A stretch of 64,000 nt of DNA, from positions 1 to 64,000 of the forward strand of contig JAAYKY010000037.1 in NCBI GenBank assembly GCA_012522185.1, given 5' to 3'. Below are positions 26,168 to 35,393 of this stretch, piece by piece; positions within the stretch are counted from its first letter, which is position 1, and every line of letters starts with the position of its first letter. This DNA comes from Flavobacteriaceae bacterium (GTDB taxonomy: Bacteria; Bacteroidota; Bacteroidia; Flavobacteriales; Weeksellaceae). The notes beneath the pieces were generated by a model that did no database searches, was not told the origin of the DNA, and worked only from the letters and a program-made list of their open reading frames with translations. A program made the translations under genes and the position numbers.

Positions 26168-26845
26168 TCAAATTGTACACGCCATCGTCATCACAGATAT
26201 TTTCACTTTGGGAAATTTCGAATGAATTAAATTCACGCAAGTTGAAATTGTGGCGCCGGTAGTGAGTACATCATCGATCAAAATATAATGTCCATCGAGG
26301 GGAGTTTCGGTCAGTGCAAAAGCATTCTGAATGGAATTCAATCGTTTTTCACGGTTTTTAAAAACTTGGGAAGGATTGTTTTGAACTCGGATTAAAACTT
26401 CTTCGATAAGTGGGATTTCAAATTTTTCCGATAATGTCCGGGCGTAAGGTAGGACTTGATTGTAGCCGCGTTTTTTTAGTTTTTTGGGATGAATGGGAAT
26501 GGGTATAATTCCTTTGTAGTTTTGAGTTAGGATTTCGGGATTTAGTTTTTCGGCGAGAAGCTCTCCAATTTCAGGATGGTTTTCATATTTCAGGCTGTGC
26601 AGGAGTTTTTGAGTTGGATTTTCATGTCGAAAAAACAAAAGGCTATGGGCGGCGGTTGGTTTACAGAGAATTTTGAGTTTATCAAATGCAAAATTGCTTT
26701 TGTCCAGATTCCAGTGCGTAAAAGGAAGTTGGTAAGCACAATTAATACATAGCGGGTTTTCTTGGGTGATGACAGATGTGCAGTTCAGGCAACGCCTCGG
26801 GAAGAACAAATCAAAAATAGAGTGTGCGATTTTGAGTATTTCCAT
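26168..26845 (-). CDS. comF: ComF-family phosphoribosyltransferase-like protein
   Basis: This 225-residue protein starts with a four-Cys zinc ribbon (CLNCTSVITQENPLCINC) and ends with a PRTase domain carrying the PRPP loop YILIDDVLTTGATIST. The family is linked to DNA uptake in naturally competent bacteria, though it is widespread in non-competent ones. It lacks a signal peptide. The gene is preceded by a short spacer shared with the divergent queD. Confidence 0.88.
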   Translation of the reverse strand: MEILKIAHSIFDLFFPRRCLNCTSVITQENPLCINCAYQLPFTHWNLDKSNFAFDKLKILCKPTAAHSLLFFRHENPTQKLLHSLKYENHPEIGELLAEKLNPEILTQNYKGIIPIPIHPKKLKKRGYNQVLPYARTLSEKFEIPLIEEVLIRVQNNPSQVFKNREKRLNSIQNAFALTETPLDGHYILIDDVLTTGATISTCVNLIHSKFPKVKISVMTMACTI

Positions 26846-26967
26846 CTTTATTGGGTTAAGTTAGAATGAGTCGCTTCTTTACTCGCATAAATTATTCATT
26901 GTGTTTTATGTATCTTTACCACGAAATAATTTATGTCGATTTCTAATTGGTTCAGAGCCTTAAGATA

Positions 26968-27420
26968 ATGAATAAAATTCGTGTAACAAAGTCGTTTAAT
27001 TTCGAAACAGCTCATGCGCTTTATGGTTATGATGGGAAGTGTAAAAACATCCATGGTCATTCCTACAAACTTTTTGTAACGGTGCGCGGAGTTCCGATTG
27101 CAGATAATTCCAATCCGAAATTTGGGATGGTGATTGATTTTGGTGATATCAAAAAGATCGTAAGATCTGAAGTGGTCGATCGGTTTGATCATGCCATATT
27201 GCTCAATTTGAATTCTCCTCATAAGGAATTGGGTGAAAACTTGACAAAAGAAGGTCATAAAGTAATTTTCACGGACTATCAGCCTTCCTGCGAAAATATG
27301 CTGATCGATATGGTGGGATTGATTCGTCCGCATCTTGAGCCGGGCGTTGAGCTTCAGTCCATACGTCTTCACGAAACTGAAACATCATATGCTGAATGGA
27401 TAGCGGAGGACAACAAATAA
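26968..27420 (+). CDS. queD: 6-carboxytetrahydropterin synthase (QueD/PTPS family)
   Basis: The ATG at 26968 gives a 150-residue protein; an in-frame TTG at 26947 only adds a weak extension. Zinc-binding histidines are in NFETAHAL and NIHGHSYKLFV, with a candidate catalytic Cys in YDGKCKNIHGH. The central VIDFGDIKKIV and C-terminal ESIRLHETETSYAEW type segments fit the family. It would make 6-carboxytetrahydropterin for queuosine synthesis. Other queuosine genes are not adjacent. It overlaps lpxH by 25 bases. Confidence 0.9.
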   Translation: MNKIRVTKSFNFETAHALYGYDGKCKNIHGHSYKLFVTVRGVPIADNSNPKFGMVIDFGDIKKIVRSEVVDRFDHAILLNLNSPHKELGENLTKEGHKVIFTDYQPSCENMLIDMVGLIRPHLEPGVELQSIRLHETETSYAEWIAEDNK

Positions 27421-28184
27421 ATCTCCAACTTGAAGCTGGGAAAAAGGTTTACTTTGCTTCGGATCAACATTTAGGCGCTCCGAATGAGGCAGAAAGCCGT
27501 GTTCGTGAAGTTCGATTTGTCAGTTGGTTGGATGAAATCAAGGAAGACTGTCAGGTTTTGTTTCTACTGGGCGATTTATTTGATTTCTGGTATGAATACA
27601 AACAAGTGGTTCCGCGTGGATTTGTTCGCGTTTTAGGAAAACTGGCTGAACTTTCGGATTCGGGTATAAAAATTTATTTCTTTTCCGGCAATCATGATTT
27701 GTGGATGCGGGATTATCTCGAAAAAGAAATTGGTGCTGAGGTTTTTCACGACCGCAAACATTTTCAAATCAATCAAACCAAATTTTTCATTGCGCATGGC
27801 GATGGATTGGGTCCGGGCGACAAGGGCTATAAACGTATGAAGAAGTTATTTCGCAATAAGGTAGCTCGGTTTTTCTTTTCACTTTTGCATCCTGATTTTG
27901 CGGTTTGGCTTGGGATTTATATGTCGCGCAAAAACAAATTGATTTCGGGTGATGAAGATGTGAAATTCTTGGGCGAAGAAAACGAATGGTTGGCTTTGTA
28001 TGCCAAACGAAAGTTGGAACAAGAGCATTTTGATTATTTTGTGTTTGGTCATCGGCATATGCCGATGGAAATCCAGGTGGGAGTAAATTCAGTTTATACG
28101 AACCTTGGGGATTGGGTGGACCACTTTACATACGGAGTTTTTGACGGAAATAAATTGCGTTTAGAAACTCACATTGCCCAATAA
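27396..28184 (+). CDS. lpxH: UDP-2,3-diacylglucosamine diphosphatase
   Basis: The 262-residue protein is a calcineurin-like phosphoesterase of the LpxH type. Metal motifs are YFASDQHLGAP, LLGDLFDFWYEY, FSGNHDLWM, AHGDGLGPGD and FGHRHMPMEI. It hydrolyses UDP-diacylglucosamine to lipid X at the inner membrane in lipid A synthesis. It overlaps queD at the start and converges on a membrane-protein gene with a 24-base overlap at the 3' end. All metal ligands are present. Confidence 0.9.
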   Translation: MDSGGQQINLQLEAGKKVYFASDQHLGAPNEAESRVREVRFVSWLDEIKEDCQVLFLLGDLFDFWYEYKQVVPRGFVRVLGKLAELSDSGIKIYFFSGNHDLWMRDYLEKEIGAEVFHDRKHFQINQTKFFIAHGDGLGPGDKGYKRMKKLFRNKVARFFFSLLHPDFAVWLGIYMSRKNKLISGDEDVKFLGEENEWLALYAKRKLEQEHFDYFVFGHRHMPMEIQVGVNSVYTNLGDWVDHFTYGVFDGNKLRLETHIAQ

Positions 28185-29096
28185 ATCCTCGTAGATTTCC
28201 ATAATTTCAATCCGGAAATAAAATCCGGCCATAATGATCAGATAGAGCCAAAGGAGTACTTCTTTTGTTTTTTCGGACTTTCGGTACTGCGTAAATCGCG
28301 TTAAAAACAGTGCGATGGGCAATCCCAAAAAGGTCAATGTTTGGAGGTTATCGCCTCCGAAGAAAATCAGAATTCCTATCCAGTTAATGAAATAAAGGAA
28401 AGTCAGGAAATATTTATGTCGTTTGTTGATGTCCTGTGTCCCGGATTGGGAAAGGTGATCCACCCAAGAAATCAATATCAAAACTCCGATTGGGATAAGT
28501 GCCCAGAGTTTTCCTCGCCAGAAATCGAGGTAAAAAGCGTATTGATATTCTTTGAGCCAGCTGATTTCATCGGCAAGGTAAAGCAGCTGAAGTCCCAATG
28601 CCATGGGGAGTGTAAATCCGATGATAAAAAGCAAAAAACCTTTGAGGTTGAGGGATTGCATATAGATGTAAACGAAGATAAGAAATCCGGCCAGAAACAA
28701 GCTTGGTGGATAGAAAAAACTGGAAATGCTTAACAAAAATCCGATTTCGAAGAGAACTTTTTTGTTGTCGAGGCTTTGTTCAGCAACGAGAATTCTCCAA
28801 AATATGAGTGAACAGACCAGTAGGGATGCGTTCATTCTGAAGTCCTGCAAATCGGAGGAGAAGCAGAGCATCCAGATGAAAAAATACCAACTGGAGAGGC
28901 CATTGTTTTTGATAAGTGGCGTATATTGGAAAAACATGAGTGTAATCAGCATGGATATCAAAAACAGCAAAGTTGATGTAATGGGCTGCCACTCAATGGT
29001 TACGGGGTAAATTTTAAAGCAGAATAGAACTAAAAAAAGTATTCCGGGAATAATTCGTGCTAAAAAAGACTTTCCGGAGAGTAAATTTACCAACAT
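28161..29096 (-). CDS. DUF6427-type polytopic membrane protein
   Basis: This 311-residue protein is almost wholly hydrophobic, with about nine or ten membrane helices and no soluble domain. Its size, composition and position next to the DUF6341-type gene fit the DUF6427 family of Flavobacteriia. No activity is known. It is divergently transcribed from the small neighbour through overlapping promoters, and its 3' end overlaps lpxH by 24 bases. Confidence 0.75.
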   Translation of the reverse strand: MLVNLLSGKSFLARIIPGILFLVLFCFKIYPVTIEWQPITSTLLFLISMLITLMFFQYTPLIKNNGLSSWYFFIWMLCFSSDLQDFRMNASLLVCSLIFWRILVAEQSLDNKKVLFEIGFLLSISSFFYPPSLFLAGFLIFVYIYMQSLNLKGFLLFIIGFTLPMALGLQLLYLADEISWLKEYQYAFYLDFWRGKLWALIPIGVLILISWVDHLSQSGTQDINKRHKYFLTFLYFINWIGILIFFGGDNLQTLTFLGLPIALFLTRFTQYRKSEKTKEVLLWLYLIIMAGFYFRIEIMEIYEDLLGNVSF

Positions 29097-29101
29097 TTTT
29101 A

Positions 29102-29130
29102 TAACTTTGTCCCTTAAAGAAACAAAGATA
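29102..29130. promoter_or_regulatory. interlocked divergent promoters (TAACTTTG / TATCTTTG)
   Basis: Plus strand TAACTTTG at 29102-29109 precedes the ATG at 29130. Minus strand TATCTTTG at 29130-29123 precedes the ATG at 29096. Both match TAnnTTTG, and each promoter's transcribed region runs through the other's -7 element. The two genes are only 33 bases apart. Confidence 0.65.
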
Positions 29131-29321
29131 TGGGTTTAATTACAGATATATTATTTGGATTTGCAAATTTGTGTAAATGGTTATTTGAGAATACCCTTGT
29201 TCCGATTGGTTATTATTTTGACTGGATTTTGTTCATCGTTGCGATTGCGATGTTGGGCTGGTGGTTGACAAAGCTTATGTACTTCGGGAACGACAATGAG
29301 AAGGACTACGAGGGCTGGTAG
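29130..29321 (+). CDS. DUF6341-type small membrane protein
   Basis: The 63-residue protein has two hydrophobic stretches (about 3-30 and 32-50) and a charged, acidic C-terminus (FGNDNEKDYEGW). It resembles the DUF6341 family of small Flavobacteriia membrane proteins and lies in the expected neighbourhood beside a DUF6427-type gene. Its role is unknown. A rho-independent terminator follows. Confidence 0.8.
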   Translation: MGLITDILFGFANLCKWLFENTLVPIGYYFDWILFIVAIAMLGWWLTKLMYFGNDNEKDYEGW

Positions 29322-29359
29322 TCCATCCGTTTTATTTAGAAATTAAGTTCTTTATATAT

Positions 29360-29396
29360 CCTGTAAAGGAAAGTTATTTTCTTTACAGGTTTTTTT
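29360..29396 (+). terminator. rho-independent terminator
   Basis: CCTGTAAAG and CTTTACAGG form a 9-bp perfect stem, followed by seven T residues. It separates the small membrane protein gene from the convergent polysaccharide locus. Confidence 0.85.
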
Positions 29397-29427
29397 GTGG
29401 ACTAAATCCATCAGTTGTTTGATAGGC

Positions 29428-30689
29428 TTATGCTTTGTATTTTCTTAAATACAAGAGTATAGTTAGGTAAAACACTAAGTATATAAAACTTGCACTTATT
29501 GAAAAGACCAATAACGCATTGAAAAAACTTTGGTTTTTATAGCCTATATAGACTCCTAAAAAATTTGATAACAACAATCCAATATTCATCCATAATGAAA
29601 ATTGGTTTTTGTTAATCACAATTGCAATTTGTGAAACAGGGCTTACAAAGCTTCTTATAGCAACCCAAGACGAAATCGTTAATAGATAAAGGGATAGATC
29701 GGGCCACTCATCGGGTGAGTAGAACATTTCTAAAAAGTAAATTCCAATGGTATTGATAAAAACTAAGTAGGCAAGGTAGATCATTCCGCTGTATGCTGAA
29801 ACTTTTAATGTTAGCCCCATTAGTTTAGATGGTTCTGTCCTGAATAATTGAGCGGATCTCTGGAAGTACACTTTTGAGAATGCATTAAATAATAAAACCA
29901 TGGGTGTTGCTAAAATTTTAATAGCCAAAGCAAAAACCCCCGATTTCAATTTGATTAAAATAGATGGCGGCCAAAATGATAAATAAGTTATTGGCCAAGG
30001 TATTTATAGACTCCGATGGGAATGCATATTTGAGGATAACTAGATTTTCATGTATTAAGATCTTGGAGTCTGAATAATCAAATTGAAGGTTTCGGGTATT
30101 GGTGATTTTAAAATAATATACGATTGAGATTATCACACCAATCAGGTGGCCTAAAATCAATCCATAAAACCCTCGGTCATCGGGTAGTAAAAAATAAAAC
30201 AAACATTGAAAGAAAATGGCTGTAATTGTACTTAGGATTAATCCTACCGATATGGCATTGAAAAACTTTAGTTTGGTAAACAAGGCATTTTGGATCAGCA
30301 CCCAAGATGAGGCTAAACTCCCAGCTAAAACAATGAGCCAGAAATTGATAGGCATTGTTTCACCTTCACCAGCAAGGGAAATCAAGAAAGCAAAAAAACT
30401 AATCAGCAAACTTCCAAATATGCTTAGTACAATCAGAAACTTATAAAAATTCATGACTCTTCCCAAGCCTTTGGTGATCACCAAAACATTTTCTAGTCTC
30501 AAAGTCGATATGATGGATATAATTCCTATATATCCAATAAATACATTATAAATTCCATAATTCTCCGCTCCATAATATTTGGAAAGAAATAATCCGAAAA
30601 CTGCCCACACCAATTTGGATATTACCCCACCTGTTAGAATAGAGAGAACGCCTTTTGCACTAGTTGTTTTGAACTTACTAAGTAAGCAT
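29428..30689 (-). pseudogene. frameshifted polysaccharide flippase (Wzx/oligosaccharide flippase family)
   Basis: Two adjacent frames (29918-30613 and 29428-29949) together make one flippase of about 420 residues with some 12 helices. The upstream part ends FNQIEIGGFCFGY-stop. Removing one G from the G5 run at 29937-29941 (minus strand) restores IGVFALAIKI and joins the two. Neither fragment begins with ATG. A second lesion is likely at the start: the only nearby ATG (30689) is out of frame, and losing one base after it would give M-L-L-S-K-F-K in frame. The gene follows the sugar transferase directly. Function may be supplied by the intact flippase at 41223-42632. Confidence 0.8.
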
Positions 30690-30699
30690 TGATGAGGTC

Positions 30700-32100
30700 T
30701 TAAATTGCATTTTTATCGCCCAAAATCATTTTTACAGTTGTTCGGGCAATGATTGTGAGGTCAAGCCAAAAAGACCAATTCTTCACATAAAACACATCGG
30801 CACGGATGCGCAATTCCATATCATGATCAGAATTTACTTCTCCTCGGTAGCCTCTGATTTGCGCCAATCCCGTGATACCGGGTTTCACATAATGGCGTAA
30901 AGTATATTTTTTGATGATGTTGGAATAATATTCATCTTGGGTGACCATATGCGGTCGCGGTCCCACAACTGACATTTCGCCCTTCAGTACATTGAAAAAT
31001 TGAGGCAACTCGTCTAAGCTGGATTTGCGCAGGAATTTTCCGATATTGGTGATTCTTGCGTCGCCTTTGACTGTCGCTTTTTTGTCATTGTCACTGCTGG
31101 GTCGCATAGAGCGAAACTTCAGACAATTAAAATACTTGCCTTGTAAACCATTTCTTCTTTGTTTATAAAGAACAGGAAGTCCGGAATCGATGATTATCAA
31201 CAGTGCAATAATGGGATAAAGCCATGATAAAATCCCGACGATGACAATGATCGAAAACAAAACGTCAAAAATCCGTTTGTAGGTTTGGTTCCAAACACCA
31301 TCCAAAGGATAATGACTCAAAGTGAAAATGGGAAAAGTATCGTAATACTTTATATCGTAGGACTCGTACTGCTGTAAATAGGGTTGAGGGATGAACTCAA
31401 AAGGTATGTAGTTTTTTTCTGCCAGGTCAATCACCTCTTTTATCAAGTTCTTGTCTAAATCGCTAAACATGGCAATATAAAGGAGTTCAATTTTTTGGTT
31501 TTTGATGAGTTCCTTAAACCGCTCAAAACTGTATTTCTCCTCGTTGGCTTCAGTTGGTTCTTTTACGAGAAAGGACAAAATCCGATAATCTTTTAGTTTT
31601 TCGGTCAATAACTCAACAAAAGACCCGGAATTATCGTTTTTCCCAACCACCACCACATTTTTTTTGAGATTCTTTCCGGATTTTTCTTTGTTTTTTTTCA
31701 GAAGCCAAGCAATTCCTCGGGAAATGAAGAGGTAGGTGGTTAGTATAGCAATGAAACAAATTGATTCTTCATTTGTATATAGATAATCGGTTTTGATGCC
31801 TGATACAGCAAAAACAACTAAGGAAAAAAGAAAAACCTGGAAAATAATTTTCTTAACCCGCTCTGAAAAATAAGTAACAAGTCCGTAAAATTTAATTTGT
31901 TGCGAAATCAATAGCCAAGATAAAATAAACAACCCCAATGATTTATATTGAGAATAGGTGAAAATCCAGAGTCCGTCCAGGTTTTTTGGTACAGTTGGGA
32001 TATGGATCCAGAGGAAAGTATAAAATAGAAATACAATGACCAATAAGTCCAGTAAAAGCTTTAATAGTTTGTAAAAGGGATTATTATGATTATCAGACAT
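30700..32100 (-). CDS. polyprenyl-phosphate sugar phosphotransferase (initiating transferase)
   Basis: This 466-residue protein has four or five N-terminal membrane helices, a CoA-binding-like middle and a C-terminal bacterial sugar transferase domain (about 268-466). Family motifs are KRIFDVLFSI, LPVLYKQRRNG, FNCLKFRSMR, GKFLRKSSLDELPQFFNVLKG, MSVVGPRPHM and YVKPGITGLAQIRGYRGEV. Such enzymes load the first sugar-1-phosphate onto undecaprenyl phosphate at the inner membrane, starting O-antigen, capsule or exopolysaccharide repeat units. The sugar is unknown. A -7 element lies about 46 bases upstream of the ATG. Confidence 0.92.
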   Translation of the reverse strand: MSDNHNNPFYKLLKLLLDLLVIVFLFYTFLWIHIPTVPKNLDGLWIFTYSQYKSLGLFILSWLLISQQIKFYGLVTYFSERVKKIIFQVFLFSLVVFAVSGIKTDYLYTNEESICFIAILTTYLFISRGIAWLLKKNKEKSGKNLKKNVVVVGKNDNSGSFVELLTEKLKDYRILSFLVKEPTEANEEKYSFERFKELIKNQKIELLYIAMFSDLDKNLIKEVIDLAEKNYIPFEFIPQPYLQQYESYDIKYYDTFPIFTLSHYPLDGVWNQTYKRIFDVLFSIIVIVGILSWLYPIIALLIIIDSGLPVLYKQRRNGLQGKYFNCLKFRSMRPSSDNDKKATVKGDARITNIGKFLRKSSLDELPQFFNVLKGEMSVVGPRPHMVTQDEYYSNIIKKYTLRHYVKPGITGLAQIRGYRGEVNSDHDMELRIRADVFYVKNWSFWLDLTIIARTTVKMILGDKNAI

Positions 32101-32145
32101 GTGTATTATTATTTCTAAATACTGTTGTATCTAAAAAATGATTCA

Positions 32146-32153
32146 CAAATATA
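32146..32153 (-). promoter_or_regulatory. -7 element (TATATTTG) for the sugar transferase
   Basis: The minus strand reads TATATTTG, a full TAnnTTTG match, 45 bases upstream of the ATG at 32100. Confidence 0.55.
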
Positions 32154-32223
32154 ATGGATTTGGAACAATGAAAATCGGAATAAAAACTATATTACATTAA
32201 ATTTGTTGATTAAAATCGGTTAG

Positions 32224-33348
32224 ATGTCAAAAATTAAGGTTTTACACGTTTTACACGCTGTAGGGGGAGTAGATGTTTATTTAAGGTTAATTACAAGGAA
32301 TATAAACTCAGATAAATTTGAATTAGTAGTGGTACACGGTACGACTGATACTGATAAAACTTATTTTGATAAAAAAAATAACGTATTAAAAGAGTTTAAA
32401 ATTCCCATAAACCGTGATATAAACATTATCAAAGATTTAAAATGCATATACCAACTCATAAGGATAATTAAAAAAGAAAAACCAGATCTCATTCATGCTC
32501 ATAGTGCAAAAGGAGGGATAATAGCAAGAGCTGCTGCTGTTTTTTTTTCTACAAAAGTTTTTTACACTCCTCATGCTTTTTCTTATCTCAGTGCTGAATG
32601 TGAAAAGAAAAAAAAGTTGTACCTCTTGATTGAGAAATTTTTCAAGTTGCCCAATGTTACAATTCTAGCTACTTCAAAATCAGAAGCGAAAAGGGCTATA
32701 TCAGAAGTGGGATTTAGAGAAAAAAATGTGAAAATTTTTGAAAATTGTATTAATCCTATCTCGGTGAGCCAAAAAAACAACCCACTTAAATTTGAGTTGC
32801 CAAAAAGATTTATCAGTTCAGTTGGCAGACCATCGTTTCAGAAAAACATCGAAGCAATGGTTGAAGTATTTAAATCGGTTAATAATAAATTGCCAGATGT
32901 GCATCTTATATTAATGGGGGTGGGTTTTTACGCACCCAATGTTGATAGGGTAAAAAGCCTTCTAAAGAAATATAATTTGGAAGATAAATTTATCATGTTA
33001 CCTTGGATTAGTCAAGAAGAAATTTATACGATAATAAATCAATCCGAATTATACATTTCGACATCCAGATATGAGGGATTGCCTTATTCGGTAATTGAGA
33101 GTTTAGCTCTCGGAAAAGCATGCGTGGTATCAGACTGCGATGGAAACCGTGATTTAGTAACAAATCATGAAAATGGATTTGTCATTGGGCAAGAAAAAAT
33201 GGAATATGAGATGCCAGAAGCAATTCTGAAAATTTTAACGAATAAAACCTTAAAAGAGCAATTTGAGCGAAATTCTCTGCAAAGGTTTGATATGGAGCAT
33301 AATATTTTATTACGGATTGAAGATTTGGAAGAAGTATACTTGAAATAA
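32224..33348 (+). CDS. glycosyltransferase family 4 protein
   Basis: The 374-residue GT-B enzyme begins VLHVLHAVGGVDVYLRLITRN, a family N-terminus. HAHSAKGGIIARAAAV and YTPHAFSYLSA lie in the acceptor domain. The donor-site E-x7-E motif is in YEGLPYSVIESLALGKACVVSDCDGNRDLV, and GRPSFQKNIEAMVEVF is the nucleotide-binding region. It would add one sugar to a lipid-linked repeat unit in the cytoplasm. It is on the plus strand, unlike most genes of the locus, and is markedly AT-rich together with the next gene, which suggests separate acquisition. Confidence 0.9.
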   Translation: MSKIKVLHVLHAVGGVDVYLRLITRNINSDKFELVVVHGTTDTDKTYFDKKNNVLKEFKIPINRDINIIKDLKCIYQLIRIIKKEKPDLIHAHSAKGGIIARAAAVFFSTKVFYTPHAFSYLSAECEKKKKLYLLIEKFFKLPNVTILATSKSEAKRAISEVGFREKNVKIFENCINPISVSQKNNPLKFELPKRFISSVGRPSFQKNIEAMVEVFKSVNNKLPDVHLILMGVGFYAPNVDRVKSLLKKYNLEDKFIMLPWISQEEIYTIINQSELYISTSRYEGLPYSVIESLALGKACVVSDCDGNRDLVTNHENGFVIGQEKMEYEMPEAILKILTNKTLKEQFERNSLQRFDMEHNILLRIEDLEEVYLK

Positions 33349-33383
33349 ATTATCTACATTTAAAAGTCTTAAACTTAATTCTT

Positions 33384-35393
33384 ATGAAAAAACATCATTT
33401 ATTTACAGGCTTTCTTTTTATCATGTTTTCTATTTGTAGTTGCTATAATGATGATTTTTTGGTGAAAAATACTAAAGAGTCGATTTTAAAGAACGATTTT
33501 TCGGGTAAGAACTTAAATAATAATTTATGCGGTCATAATAGGTATAAATATGATTATCCTAAACCTAGCTTCAGAGTAGAACAAAAAGATAATTTTATGT
33601 GGGGTATTAATGGACACTCTATTAGACCTGAATACCCAGGTTATGAAAATCAGTATCGTAAGTTTAGCTTAGAAGAGGAGATAAACTTTCTAAATGAGCT
33701 AAACGTTGGCATTTATCGAATTGACTTACATTTAAAAGGGTCAAGTATGTATAACGAAAGACATCAAGATCTGGAAGATTTTTTAGTGGCTTTAGACGCA
33801 TTTAGTAATATACAGCTTCTTTGTGTACTAGAGTCAGTTGAATGGAGGCATGACCCTGTAGTGTACGATGAGGTTGGCAGTAATTGGAATTATGGATTAT
33901 TGTTAAACTACTTAAATTCGAATAATCCTTTAGGCAGTACATATATAAAAACACTACCAACTTGGAATTATTATTATAACATTTCAAAAGCTGCAGGATT
34001 ATATTTTGGGAGTGAATTTGGTGATCGGATGGAATTTTATAATATTGGTAATGAATTAGCTTTGAACCTAGTGAAAAATTATTATGACATCAATAATACA
34101 ATAGATAATGACATACAACACTTTTTTCTAAATTATAAAGGTGATGAAATGTCTGATTTTTTCTTGAACGAAGAAATGGCTAAAAGAACAATTGCTACTT
34201 TAGCTTTTGTGAATGGTCTAATTGATGGAATACAACAATCAGATCCTGATAATAACGCGAAATTTATTATTAATGAAACCAATTTGAATTTTGGCTATTT
34301 TAAATTATTGAATTACGTAAATACAGAGTATGACATTATTGGATGGAATTGGTATTTTGGTGAAAAATTTAATTCACCAAATTCTCAGTTACAAGGAATG
34401 AATGCTTATCAAAATTTAATTTCTTTAGGAAATCAACCTATCTGGATAATTGAGGCTAATAAAAGGCATGGAAATTTAGATGGTGACAATTCCGACGAAA
34501 TTAGAACTTTAATGGAAATCATGTATAATACGCCTAGAGTTGAGGGTTTTTTAATTTATGAATTAATTGATAGTGAGTACATAGGAGAGCCTTATGAAAA
34601 CTATTATGGTTTACTAACAACTCCTATAAATAATTTATGGGGATATAAACCGGCCTTTAATACTTTTAGATTTTCAATTGAGGAGTTTCAATACGGATAC
34701 CATGACTTTGCTTATTCATATTATTTGAAATATAAGGGAGAAGATAGAAATTTAATCGATGACTCACATGTTGATATTTGGGCAGGAAATATGAATGAGA
34801 CTAATATTAGCTCGAGTCTTGATATGAGGATTAAAGAAGATTGTGAGTTTCAGCTTAATAATTGGTTTTATCACTTTTTAGACAGAAATATTGATACAAA
34901 TGGTCGAAATTTTTATAAGTCAAAAATTATAAATGAAAATGTAGATTTTGAGTGGGTCATAGCGCACATTATCTCTTCAGATGAATTCTATAATAAATCT
35001 TTAAATCAAAGCTATAATTCAAACCCACTTTTAAGCAATTCCATAAAATTTATACGTCATGCGTACATGAAACTTTTGAATAGACTCCCAGATAGTGATG
35101 AAATTTCTAATTTGATTAGTTCTTACCCAAATTTAGCCAATAATAGAAATGATAGAAGGCTTTTAGCTCAAATTAGAGTGATGGCTAAGGAAGAATATAA
35201 AGAAAAAATTATCAAAGAAAATTTTTGGACGTATTTGGATAGAAATATTTTAGATGAACCCACCAGCTATCAATATCATATGGATAATTATCAAAACCAA
35301 AAAGCACACATCAAAACACTTCTGATGAGCGATGAGTTTTGGAGAAAGTCGGTGGTCAGAGGTTATTGTTACAGGCAAAATAATCAACCTTGA
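33384..35393 (+). CDS. predicted GH-A clan glycosidase lipoprotein with DUF4214-like repeats
   Basis: This 669-residue protein starts with a lipoprotein signal (LFIMFSICSC). A TIM-barrel glycosidase-like domain spans about 70-440: MWGINGHSIRP (strand 1), IYRIDLHL (2), FYNIGNELAL with candidate acid/base Glu224 (4), YDIIGWNWYFG (6), PIWIIEANKRHG with candidate nucleophile Glu357 (7) and GFLIYELIDSEY (8). The last ~180 residues hold three repeats ending SSDEFYNKS, AKEEYKEKI and MSDEFWRKS, which resemble DUF4214 modules. It is a paralogue of 42829-44502. By analogy with PslG, it may trim or release the locus polysaccharide; that is inference. AT-rich; converges on the next gene with no gap. Confidence 0.75.
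   Translation: MKKHHLFTGFLFIMFSICSCYNDDFLVKNTKESILKNDFSGKNLNNNLCGHNRYKYDYPKPSFRVEQKDNFMWGINGHSIRPEYPGYENQYRKFSLEEEINFLNELNVGIYRIDLHLKGSSMYNERHQDLEDFLVALDAFSNIQLLCVLESVEWRHDPVVYDEVGSNWNYGLLLNYLNSNNPLGSTYIKTLPTWNYYYNISKAAGLYFGSEFGDRMEFYNIGNELALNLVKNYYDINNTIDNDIQHFFLNYKGDEMSDFFLNEEMAKRTIATLAFVNGLIDGIQQSDPDNNAKFIINETNLNFGYFKLLNYVNTEYDIIGWNWYFGEKFNSPNSQLQGMNAYQNLISLGNQPIWIIEANKRHGNLDGDNSDEIRTLMEIMYNTPRVEGFLIYELIDSEYIGEPYENYYGLLTTPINNLWGYKPAFNTFRFSIEEFQYGYHDFAYSYYLKYKGEDRNLIDDSHVDIWAGNMNETNISSSLDMRIKEDCEFQLNNWFYHFLDRNIDTNGRNFYKSKIINENVDFEWVIAHIISSDEFYNKSLNQSYNSNPLLSNSIKFIRHAYMKLLNRLPDSDEISNLISSYPNLANNRNDRRLLAQIRVMAKEEYKEKIIKENFWTYLDRNILDEPTSYQYHMDNYQNQKAHIKTLLMSDEFWRKSVVRGYCYRQNNQP

Noticed and set aside
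29937-29941. Phase-variable homopolymer in the flippase
   Set aside because: A run of five G is too short to support high-rate slippage; a fixed frameshift or sequencing error is more likely.
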